Below, in pieces: positions 44,301 to 51,619 of a stretch of DNA of 64,000 nucleotides. The notes beneath the pieces were generated by a model. That model saw only the letters and a program-made list of their open reading frames with translations. It was not told where the DNA came from and searched no databases. The DNA is taken from the NCBI RefSeq assembly GCF_900182645.1, contig NZ_FXTA01000002.1, positions 1,054,001 to 1,118,000 on the forward strand, written 5' to 3'. The stretch comes from Flavobacterium resistens. Lineage in GTDB: Bacteria > Bacteroidota > Bacteroidia > Flavobacteriales > Flavobacteriaceae. Position 1 is the first letter of the stretch. Each line of letters opens with the position of its first letter. The position numbers were made by a program, and so were the translations under genes.

Positions 44301-44326
44301 TGAATTAATATATCTTTTATAAAAGG

Positions 44327-44734
44327 CTATTTTCCTTTTAGTAATTTCTCTAAATATTCGACCTTATCCTTTTCAGCTTGAACTAGTCGTTCATATAATT
44401 CAACTATTTTTTCAACCGTGTTAAAAGTTGGTTGAAAATTCATTGAACTTGCTATCAAAGTAGAGTTATCACTACTTGTATTGTGGTACGTGTTCCCTAT
44501 AATATTAAATACTGCTTCATCACTATAATTTTTGATTGCTTCAGGAGATACTCCCAATACTTCCGCAATAGCATTTAATTTTTCTTCATCAACTATTTCG
44601 CTTCCTTCAATATTAGAAACGGACTGCTGACTAACGCCAATTGCGATAGCAAGAGCTTCCTGTTTCATACCTCTAAGCTCTCTGATTCGGCTTATATTTC
44701 TCCCGATATGTTTTGGTTTTGTGGCTGTGTTCAT
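44327..44734 (-). CDS. XRE-family helix-turn-helix regulator
   Basis: 135 residues. The N-terminal HTH (RNISRIRELRGMKQEALAIAIGVSQQSVSNIE) is a standard Cro/CI-type domain. A linker follows, then a C-terminal helix (EKIVELYERLVQAEKDKVEYLEKLLKG) likely for dimerisation. It is divergent from the HEPN operon, with 173 bases between that contain direct repeats suited to an operator. It likely controls that operon and itself. Confidence 0.88.
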   Translation of the reverse strand: MNTATKPKHIGRNISRIRELRGMKQEALAIAIGVSQQSVSNIEGSEIVDEEKLNAIAEVLGVSPEAIKNYSDEAVFNIIGNTYHNTSSDNSTLIASSMNFQPTFNTVEKIVELYERLVQAEKDKVEYLEKLLKGK

Positions 44735-44772
44735 AACTCAAAGGTATTTAAAAATGTTTTAAAAAAATAAGG

Positions 44773-44836
44773 TTTGGTAAAAAACAATACTGCTTTGGTA
44801 AGATACAATTTCCATTAGTTCGGTACGGTACAATCT
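44773..44836. promoter_or_regulatory. Direct repeats, candidate operator between the XRE and HEPN genes
   Basis: TTTGGTAAAAAACAAT (44773-44788) and TTTGGTAAGATACAAT (44794-44809) are 21 bases apart, two helical turns, on the same DNA face. A third weaker copy, CGGTACGGTACAATC, lies at 44821-44835. Confidence 0.45.
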
Positions 44837-44907
44837 ATTGCTTACTTGCTGTGTATTAAACAAAAATACAATTTTTCGGACAAGTATTAATTAAAAAAAT
44901 TAAAATT

Positions 44908-45759
44908 ATGAAAGCAATTGAGAACACAGGATTACAGACAATTAGTGACATTATTGTTGAATGTATCAGTACAAGCAGTATTTACTGCTTTGGAGAAAAA
45001 AAGAATATGCAATCCGTTGTAAATCCTTTTTCAGAAAACAGCTCAAAAAAGAGCAAGCATACTCATCTATATCTAATGGTTTTGACAGATGAATATATTA
45101 TTAATGCCGTTGCTGATATTAGTGATATTATAAAAACCAAAACGGAAGGTCGTTATACCGCAACGCTGGTGTTCTGTAAAGCAAAATATGGTCACCATCT
45201 TACACATACTCAATTATACATTTACCATCAGGCTATTACCAAAGGTTATAAAATCTATGAACGGGCAGATATGCCACTGAATATAATCTTTAATGAAATA
45301 CCAAAACGCAAAGTCGCTTATGTACGTTCCTATTGGAACAACAGAGCCATAATAGCTGAGAATTTTTTAAGTAGTATGAATCAAGTTGATTATACAAGAT
45401 ATGGATTTGTACAGGAATCAATGGCGCACACTGCAGTGGAGCAGATTTGCTTAGGTCTTATCAATGTCTTCTTGGGATTTTATCCAGATCATTTTTCATT
45501 GGCTTATCTGTTTGATATCTGCGAAATTTTTACACCGCTGACTTCCGATTTATTCCCACGAGCAACCAGCGAAGATAAAAGGCTGTTTGATCTTTTAAAA
45601 ACGAATCCAAGTTCACTGCGATGGACTAAAGTTAAAGATTCCCTTTTATTAGATACAGAGCATTTAGAGAGAAGATGCAGTCTTTTTTATGATAAAGCCT
45701 GTGCACTTGTTGAAGCTGAATTGGTGCGTGTCGAAAATGAAAATAAAGATGAATCCTGA
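44908..45759 (+). CDS. Probable nucleotidyltransferase-like/HEPN fusion protein, first of the operon
   Basis: 283 residues, cytoplasmic. The N-terminal part (SIYCFGEKKN, HLYLMVLTDEYI, RYTATLVFCKAKY, KGYKIYERADMPL) follows the course of a degenerate minimal nucleotidyltransferase without a clear GSx10DxD site. The C-terminal part (about 145-275) is HEPN-like: AENFLSSM, ESMAHTAVEQICLGLINVFLG, HFSLAYLFDICEIF, KRLFDLLKTN. A catalytic RxxxxH was not found. It begins a tight three-gene operon beside a divergent XRE regulator. A toxin-antitoxin or defence role is inference. Confidence 0.65.
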   Translation: MKAIENTGLQTISDIIVECISTSSIYCFGEKKNMQSVVNPFSENSSKKSKHTHLYLMVLTDEYIINAVADISDIIKTKTEGRYTATLVFCKAKYGHHLTHTQLYIYHQAITKGYKIYERADMPLNIIFNEIPKRKVAYVRSYWNNRAIIAENFLSSMNQVDYTRYGFVQESMAHTAVEQICLGLINVFLGFYPDHFSLAYLFDICEIFTPLTSDLFPRATSEDKRLFDLLKTNPSSLRWTKVKDSLLLDTEHLERRCSLFYDKACALVEAELVRVENENKDES

Positions 45760-45770
45760 ACAACTGAATT

Positions 45771-46604
45771 ATGTATTACAATATTTTAACTCAGGAAGAT
45801 TATCCTGAATACGTCCAAATTAAAAAAGTGGTAAAGAGTCTTCGGCTTTTTGTGGAAATCGACACTGTCTATTTTTCAAAGCAAATCGAAGGTTCTGATA
45901 TCAGCATCATTACGGTTATTATCAGTAAAAAAAGCCCAAACTATTACGATGAGGTTTACGAATTTTTGTGGAAATTTTTCAAAAGCTACCCGCAATTCTC
46001 ATTTTGTCTCGCTGATAAAAGTTGGGTAAAAGAAGAACTTGAAGAAGGGAATGTTTTTTTTATACTTCATTGTAATGAGAATAAATTGATCTATAACAAA
46101 GCCAGTAAAAAAGGTGTCTTTGACATCAGAAAAATGAACGGCAATGAGCTTATTCAGAAATTTGATCAAAGATATACAGATGATATTGCGGAGAGCCGAA
46201 CCATCAGCCGTGATCTGCGTTATTACATCAACTCTGATAATTACCTTATGTCAGCTTATAATCTGCATCAGCAGTTCAGATACATGTTTATAAGTGTTTC
46301 GTGGTTCTTGACAGGAGAATATGTAATTGCTCACAGTCTTCAGGATCAGTACAGGCATTTGGTCAAATTTTGCCAATTCCCGAATAAGATATTTGATTCA
46401 CTCAAAGAAGAAGAATGGTCAGTTTTGAAACAGTTGGATAATGCGCGTGAAGCCATTCAATACGGTCATAAAATTGAGCCCATAACATCAGACACAATTG
46501 TAATTGCTTCTGAAAAGATAGACGTGTTTAGAACTGAAGCTGGACAACTGTTTCAGGAATGTATGAAGAAAACCAAACTAATATTTGAAGATTATGGAAA
46601 CTGA
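45771..46604 (+). CDS. Second nucleotidyltransferase-like/HEPN-like protein of the operon
   Basis: 277 residues. It has the same plan as the upstream protein: an N-terminal part with DTVYFSKQIEGSDISIITVIIS and EEGNVFFILHCNENKLIYNK, then a helical HEPN-like part (SDNYLMSAYNLHQQFRYMFISVSWFLTGE, HSLQDQYRHLVKFC). The sequences are only distantly alike, as in an old duplication that could now form a heterodimer. It starts 11 bases after the first gene, and its stop overlaps the third. Confidence 0.6.
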   Translation: MYYNILTQEDYPEYVQIKKVVKSLRLFVEIDTVYFSKQIEGSDISIITVIISKKSPNYYDEVYEFLWKFFKSYPQFSFCLADKSWVKEELEEGNVFFILHCNENKLIYNKASKKGVFDIRKMNGNELIQKFDQRYTDDIAESRTISRDLRYYINSDNYLMSAYNLHQQFRYMFISVSWFLTGEYVIAHSLQDQYRHLVKFCQFPNKIFDSLKEEEWSVLKQLDNAREAIQYGHKIEPITSDTIVIASEKIDVFRTEAGQLFQECMKKTKLIFEDYGN

Positions 46605-46950
46605 TGAAATTGAAATCCTAAAGACTATTAAAAGATTAACTTCTAATTGTTTCACTGCTTTGAGATCTACAGAGGGCAAACACAAAATTCACACTGCTGA
46701 AATAAAAGTATATGATTATTATGAACTTGCGTCGGTTATTAGAAACTTAATGAAGTTATGTATTGTTGCTTTGGATCATGACGGTGCTGAAATTCCCATT
46801 ACAATAGAAAACCAGTCCATTGATGTGGGGCTAATTCTAGGGATCGCTCTGCAATTATTTCCAATTGATGAATTTGAGCTCTTAAATGAAATCAACATAT
46901 TATTTGCTGTAGATTCTGAAAAAGAGAACGAAACTGTTCTCGAGAAATAA
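46594..46950 (+). CDS. Small protein, third gene of the HEPN operon
   Basis: 118 residues from the ATG at 46594, overlapping the stop of the previous gene by 11 bases. It looks mostly helical (LKTIKRLTSNCFTALRS, YYELASVIRNLMKLCIVALD, VGLILGIALQLFP). No family is recognised. The tight overlap implies coupled translation and a fixed stoichiometry with the two HEPN-like proteins. Confidence 0.65.
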   Translation: METDEIEILKTIKRLTSNCFTALRSTEGKHKIHTAEIKVYDYYELASVIRNLMKLCIVALDHDGAEIPITIENQSIDVGLILGIALQLFPIDEFELLNEINILFAVDSEKENETVLEK

Positions 46951-47035
46951 CATTCTACAGCCATCACAGCTATATTTTACTTATGATCAAATCAATAATA
47001 CGGTCTATCTTTATAGCGATAAATGATTGTAGAAC

Positions 47036-47061
47036 AAAAAAGACCAGTGATGGTCTTTTTT
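47036..47061 (+). terminator. Terminator of the HEPN operon
   Basis: AAAAAAGACCA, loop GTGA, TGGTCTTTTTT (47036-47046 and 47051-47061), 86 bases after the last stop. Confidence 0.88.
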
Positions 47062-47080
47062 TAATGAAGAGAGATGTCAA

Positions 47081-47290
47081 ATGGAAAACGATGAAAGAAA
47101 CGAGAAGGGAAGGATTACGGCAGAAGAAACATTAAAAATGTTAAAGGACGAAGGAGTAGATGTAACGCTTGAACAAGCGGGAATGATTTTAGAATTTTTA
47201 AGGAAAATGGGCAATATGACAGTTTCTAATTATTTAAACAAAAAAGATGAAAAAAATAGCAGACTTATACGTGAGAGTGAGTACAGATGA
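47081..47290 (+). CDS. Small recombinase-linked protein
   Basis: 69 residues, highly charged and helical (RITAEETLKMLKDEGVDVTLEQAGMILEFLRKMGN). Proteins of this size and pattern (ITLEQA..ILEFL) often precede serine recombinases in Bacteroidota islands. It overlaps the recombinase start by 44 bases in another frame, so the two are co-expressed. It could be a directionality or accessory factor (inference). Confidence 0.75.
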   Translation: MENDERNEKGRITAEETLKMLKDEGVDVTLEQAGMILEFLRKMGNMTVSNYLNKKDEKNSRLIRESEYR

Positions 47291-48803
47291 ACAGGCAGAC
47301 CGTGGCTATTCACAAAGAAATCAAGAGGAAATGCTTACTAAGTATTGTGATATTAATTCTATTGAAATAAGGAATATTATTTATGAGGATCATTCAGCCA
47401 AGACATTTAACAGACCACAATGGAAAAAGCTGTTGCTGAACCTAAAGAAATTAAAAAACAAATCAGAACTGGTTTTATTTACCAAATGGGACAGGTTCAG
47501 CAGAAACGCAGGGGATGCTTATCAGATGATAAGTATTTTAAGGAAATTAGGTGTTGAACCTCAGGCAATCGAACAGCCTCTTGATTTGTCTATACCAGAG
47601 AACAAGATGATGCTGGCATTCTATCTTGCGGCTCCTGAGGTTGAAAATGACAGGAGAGCCCTGAATACTTTTCATGGTATGCGTAGGGCTAGAAAAGAGG
47701 GCAGATACATGGGCTATGCTCCCGTAGGCTATGTTAACAGAGTCAAGGAAGACGGAACAAAGTATATTACATTTGATCAACCTGAAGCTTCTATATTAAA
47801 ATGGGCTTTTGAAGAACTTTCTAAAGGAATCTTCAATACGGAACAAGTTCTTTATATGGCAAAAGAAAAAGGGCTTAAAGCTGGCAAAAACCATTTTTGG
47901 AGAGCAATCCGTAATCCTCTTTATTGTGGAAAAATAGCAGTTCCTAAATATAAAGATGAAGATCTGAGATACGTAACAGGACAGCATGAGGCATTAATTT
48001 CGCAGACATTGTTTTATAAAGTGCAGGATGTATTAGACGGCAGGTCTCGCACCTATTTGCCAAAAGCAGTTGCGTTAAAACCTTTTCCGCTTAGAGGGTT
48101 TTTTATCTGTCCTGACTGTGGGAAAATATTAACTGGAAGCATCTCGAAAGGTCGCCACAAATATTATCCATACTATCATTGCAGTGCGGGCTGTAGATAC
48201 AGAATAAACTCAGAAAAAGCTAATGAGATATTTACAAATAATTTAAAGGAGTACATTCCAATCCCTGAGATAAAAAACGTTTACGCGAAGGTTTTATCTG
48301 AATGTTATAAAGAGCAGACAAAAGAAGTCTTTGAAGAGAAAGACAAAATAATTGCCCAGCTTAAGGATTATGAAATGAGAATCACCCACGCAAGAGATTT
48401 GCTGTCTACCAAACAGATTGATGCTTCGGACTATCGAGATATGAAATCGGATTATTGTGATATAATAAACAGATTGGAACTTAAATTATCAGCAATTAAT
48501 GAAGATGCTTATGATATTGAAGAGCTTTTAAAAACAGGCATTGAAAACCTACTAAAGCTCAATGAATACTATGATAATGGAGATTGGACAGACTCCCGAG
48601 ATTTAATAGGTTCGATTTATCCTGAAAATTTCACGATCTCAGAAAACGAGTTTCGAACCACTAGAATTAATGAAGTTGTGTGGCTGATCTACTATATAAA
48701 CAAGCAAATACAATCCAATAAAAAAGGGACAAAGAAGAATATTTCTTCTTTGTCCCAAGTAGTAGCGGGAACAGGACTCGAACCTGTGACCTTCGGGTTA
48801 TGA
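47247..48803 (+). CDS. Large serine recombinase (site-specific integrase)
   Basis: 518 residues. The resolvase catalytic domain begins IADLYVRVSTDEQADRGYS with nucleophile Ser12 and has FTKWDRFSRNAGD further on. A recombinase domain (about 165-270), a zinc ribbon (CPDCGKILTGSISKGRHKYY...CSAGC, about 285-320) and a coiled coil (about 355-410) follow. The last residues, VVAGTGLEPVTFGL, are translated antisense through tRNA-fMet copy 2. It is the likely integrase of the island. Confidence 0.93.
   Translation: MKKIADLYVRVSTDEQADRGYSQRNQEEMLTKYCDINSIEIRNIIYEDHSAKTFNRPQWKKLLLNLKKLKNKSELVLFTKWDRFSRNAGDAYQMISILRKLGVEPQAIEQPLDLSIPENKMMLAFYLAAPEVENDRRALNTFHGMRRARKEGRYMGYAPVGYVNRVKEDGTKYITFDQPEASILKWAFEELSKGIFNTEQVLYMAKEKGLKAGKNHFWRAIRNPLYCGKIAVPKYKDEDLRYVTGQHEALISQTLFYKVQDVLDGRSRTYLPKAVALKPFPLRGFFICPDCGKILTGSISKGRHKYYPYYHCSAGCRYRINSEKANEIFTNNLKEYIPIPEIKNVYAKVLSECYKEQTKEVFEEKDKIIAQLKDYEMRITHARDLLSTKQIDASDYRDMKSDYCDIINRLELKLSAINEDAYDIEELLKTGIENLLKLNEYYDNGDWTDSRDLIGSIYPENFTISENEFRTTRINEVVWLIYYINKQIQSNKKGTKKNISSLSQVVAGTGLEPVTFGL
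48726..48756. terminator. Perfect hairpin inside the recombinase 3' end
   Basis: GGGACAAAGAAGAA (48726-48739) and TTCTTCTTTGTCCC (48743-48756), loop TAT. It probably serves as terminator for tRNA-fMet copy 2 (minus) while being translated as part of the recombinase (plus). Confidence 0.75.
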
Positions 48804-48835
48804 GCCCGACGAGCTGCCTACTGCTCTATCCCGCG
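48763..48835 (-). tRNA. tRNA-fMet (CAT), copy 2; island integration site
   Basis: Identical over all 73 bases to copy 1 (14981-15053). Upstream, TATCTTTG (48855-48848) is its -7 box. Downstream, the familiar GAAA hairpin is missing and a different hairpin inside the recombinase gene takes its place. Confidence 0.95.
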
Positions 48836-48924
48836 ATGTTTCGGGTGCAAAGATACGGCGATTTTTGAGAATTCCAACGAAAATATTAAAAAATGTTTTA
48901 TTTTCTCTATTGAGTTGATATGAC

Positions 48925-48932
48925 TACCTTTG
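48925..48932 (+). promoter_or_regulatory. -7 promoter box of era
   Basis: TACCTTTG matches TAnnTTTG, 47 bases before the era start codon. No clear -33 box. Confidence 0.5.
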
Positions 48933-48978
48933 CACCCGAGACCGACAGGTCGAACTGTACGCAGTAAAATTAAATATT

Positions 48979-49866
48979 ATGCAAATGTCACATAAAGCAG
49001 GTTTTGTAAACATCATCGGGAATCCAAATGTTGGGAAATCGACACTAATGAACGCTTTCGTTGGAGAACGATTGTCAATCATTACATCAAAAGCACAAAC
49101 TACACGTCATAGAATCTTAGGAATCGTAAACGGAGAAGATTTTCAACTTGTATTATCAGATACTCCTGGAATTATAAAACCAGCATACGAAATGCAAGAA
49201 TCGATGATGAATTTCGTAAAATCGGCTTTTGAAGATGCTGATATTTTAGTTTACATGGTCGAAATAGGCGAGCAGGATCTAAAAGATGAGGATTTCTTCA
49301 AGAAAATCATTCATGCTAAAATTCCGGTTTTACTTCTTTTAAATAAAATTGATAATTCGCACCAGGAACAATTAGAACAACAGGTTTCTTTTTGGAAAGA
49401 AAAAGTACCAAATGCTGAAATTTTCCCAATCTCGGCTTTGCAGAATTTCAATGTTCCAGAAGTTTTCGGAAGAATTATCGAACTACTTCCAGAATCTCCA
49501 GCTTATTATCCAAAAGATCAATTAACAGACAAACCAGAACGTTTCTTTGTTAACGAAACAATCCGCGAGAAAATCTTATTGAATTACAGTAAAGAAATTC
49601 CGTATGCGGTTGAAATCGTGACAGAAGAATTTCACGAAGACGAAAAAATTATCAGAATTCGTTCGGTAATTATGGTGGAGCGTGACACGCAAAAAGGAAT
49701 TATCATCGGACATAAAGGTGCTGCACTTAAAAAAGTAGGGACCGATGCCCGTGCTGATTTAGAGAAATTCTTCGGAAAACAAATTCACATTGAACTTTAC
49801 GTAAAAGTGAATAAAAATTGGAGAAGCAATGCCAATATGTTGAAGCGATTCGGGTATAATCAGTAG
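48979..49866 (+). CDS. era: GTPase Era (16S rRNA-binding ribosome assembly factor)
   Basis: 295 residues. G1 GNPNVGKST, G2 with QTTRHR, G3 DTPG, G4 NKID and the C-terminal KH domain (EKIIRIRSVIMVERDTQKG then IIGHKGAALKKVG) are in the right order and the length is normal. Era binds the 3' end of 16S rRNA during small-subunit maturation. It is followed by a structured element and then der, another ribosome-assembly GTPase. Confidence 0.96.
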   Translation: MQMSHKAGFVNIIGNPNVGKSTLMNAFVGERLSIITSKAQTTRHRILGIVNGEDFQLVLSDTPGIIKPAYEMQESMMNFVKSAFEDADILVYMVEIGEQDLKDEDFFKKIIHAKIPVLLLLNKIDNSHQEQLEQQVSFWKEKVPNAEIFPISALQNFNVPEVFGRIIELLPESPAYYPKDQLTDKPERFFVNETIREKILLNYSKEIPYAVEIVTEEFHEDEKIIRIRSVIMVERDTQKGIIIGHKGAALKKVGTDARADLEKFFGKQIHIELYVKVNKNWRSNANMLKRFGYNQ

Positions 49867-50188
49867 TTTTTGTTGAATCGGTTAATCGTTGATTTGTTTA
49901 ATCGTTAAACGAAAAGTTGTTGAAACCGAGGTGCCCTAGCCCAGATGGGAACGGCATCCTTTTGTGGTGGGGTTCACCACAAAAGATATAGTGGACAGCT
50001 GGATTAAGCTCCTGAAAATTATACAAATTAGAATAAAAACTTAGGTACTTAGAAACTTAGCATCTCAGCAACTTTTTTTAACTACCTTTGCAAAAAATTT
50101 AAATAAAGCATTTTTGGTTTATAATTTATTGTGATTTAGTCAAAAACGAAATCTTAAATTGTAAATCTGAGATCTAAAATTCAAAAAA
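49867..50188 (+). other. era-der intergenic region
   Basis: It contains the Flavo-1-like RNA element (49931-50016), a tandem run of CTTAG words (50040-50072, TTAGGTACTTAG and similar) of the type found at 54434-54565, and a -7 box TACCTTTG at 50083-50090 that should drive der. Confidence 0.6.
49931..50016 (+). ncRNA. Flavo-1-like structured RNA motif
   Basis: The order of blocks GCCCTAGCCCAGATGGGA, CGGCATCCTTTT, hairpin GTGGTG-GGGTT-CACCAC, AAAAGATATAGTGG and AGCTGGATTAAGCTCC resembles, from memory, the Flavo-1 RNA motif of Flavobacteria. The central hairpin extends over ATCCTTTTGTGGTG with one bulge. The direction is that of era and der. The function of Flavo-1 is unknown. Confidence 0.55.
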
Positions 50189-51496
50189 ATGAATAACATT
50201 GTTGCGATAGTAGGAAGACCTAATGTAGGGAAATCAACCCTTTTTAATAGGCTGATACAAAGAAGAGAAGCTATTGTAGATTCAGTATCTGGGGTTACCC
50301 GTGATAGAAACTATGGTAAAAGCGAGTGGAACGGAAAAGAGTTTTCTGTTATTGATACGGGTGGATACGTTCGCGGATCTGATGACGTATTTGAAGGTGA
50401 AATCCGTAAACAAGTTGAGCTTGCTATCGACGAAGCCGATGTTATTATTTTTGTTGTTGATGTTGAAGAAGGAATTACACCAATGGATGAAACGGTGGCT
50501 AAATTGTTGCGTAAAGTAACAAAACCGGTTTTATTGGCTGTAAATAAAGTAGATAACGCAATGCGTGAAAAAGATGCGATTGAGTTTTATAATCTTGGTT
50601 TAGGAGATTATTACACTTTCGCAAGTATTTCAGGAAGCGGAACAGGAGATTTATTAGATGCTTTAATTGATGCATTCCCAGAGAAGCCAGTTGTTGAGGT
50701 TAAAGAAGATTTGCCTCGTTTTGCTGTTGTAGGACGCCCGAATGCTGGAAAATCTAGTTTTATCAATGCTTTGATTGGACAGGATCGATATATTGTAACT
50801 GACATTGCAGGAACAACTCGTGATGCAATTGATACTAAATTTGATCGTTTTGGTTTTGAATTTAATTTAGTTGATACTGCGGGAATTCGTCGTAAAGCAA
50901 AAGTTAAGGAAGATTTAGAATTTTATTCTGTAATGCGTTCTGTTAGAGCAATTGAGCATGCAGATATTTGTATATTGGTTATCGATGCAACCCGCGGATT
51001 TGAAGGTCAGGATCAAAGTATTTTCTGGTTGGCCGAGAAAAACCGAAAAGGTGTTGTAATCTTAGTAAACAAATGGGATTTGGTGGAGAAAGATACTATG
51101 TCAACCCGCGATTATGAAGAGAAAATCAAAAAAGAATTAATGCCTTTTACAGATGTGCCAATTTTATTCGTTTCGGCATTAACAAAACAGCGTTTGTTGA
51201 AAGCATTAGAAGCTACAGTTCAGGTTTTTGAAAACAGAAAACAAAGAATTGCTACTTCAAAATTCAACGAATATATGTTGAAAGTTATTGAGGCTTATCC
51301 GCCGCCAGCGACAAAAGGTAAATATGTGAAAATTAAATATTGTATGCAATTGCCAACTGCAACACCTCAGTTTGTATTTTTTGCCAATATGCCACAATAC
51401 GTAAAAGAGCCTTATAAAAGATATCTTGAAAATAAAATTAGAGAAAATTGGGACTTTGCCGGAGTGCCGATTGATATTTATATTAGAGAAAAATAA
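50189..51496 (+). CDS. der: GTPase Der (50S ribosome assembly)
   Basis: 435 residues with two GTPase domains in tandem: [19 protein letters not shown] (about 1-165) and [18 protein letters not shown] (about 175-345). The C-terminal KH-like domain contains [16 protein letters not shown] and QFVFFANMP. This is the normal plan and length for Der (EngA). A terminator follows. Confidence 0.97.
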   Translation: MNNIVAIVGRPNVGKSTLFNRLIQRREAIVDSVSGVTRDRNYGKSEWNGKEFSVIDTGGYVRGSDDVFEGEIRKQVELAIDEADVIIFVVDVEEGITPMDETVAKLLRKVTKPVLLAVNKVDNAMREKDAIEFYNLGLGDYYTFASISGSGTGDLLDALIDAFPEKPVVEVKEDLPRFAVVGRPNAGKSSFINALIGQDRYIVTDIAGTTRDAIDTKFDRFGFEFNLVDTAGIRRKAKVKEDLEFYSVMRSVRAIEHADICILVIDATRGFEGQDQSIFWLAEKNRKGVVILVNKWDLVEKDTMSTRDYEEKIKKELMPFTDVPILFVSALTKQRLLKALEATVQVFENRKQRIATSKFNEYMLKVIEAYPPPATKGKYVKIKYCMQLPTATPQFVFFANMPQYVKEPYKRYLENKIRENWDFAGVPIDIYIREK

Positions 51497-51501
51497 AACT
51501 G

Positions 51502-51530
51502 AAATCCCCTGTAAAAAGGGGATTTTTTTT
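51502..51530 (+). terminator. Terminator of der
   Basis: AAATCCCCT (51502-51510) pairs with AGGGGATTT (51517-51525), then a T run. Confidence 0.88.
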
Positions 51531-51619
51531 TGCTTCTAAACAAAATGAGCAGTAAATGTTATATTTATAATTAAACCTTTAAGTTGCTTTCAGGTCTTAA
51601 TAGTTCTAACCAACCAATT

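Noticed and set aside
30600..48900. Integrative conjugative element
   Set aside because: No relaxase, tra or type IV secretion genes are present between the proposed ends; at most it is a non-conjugative island.
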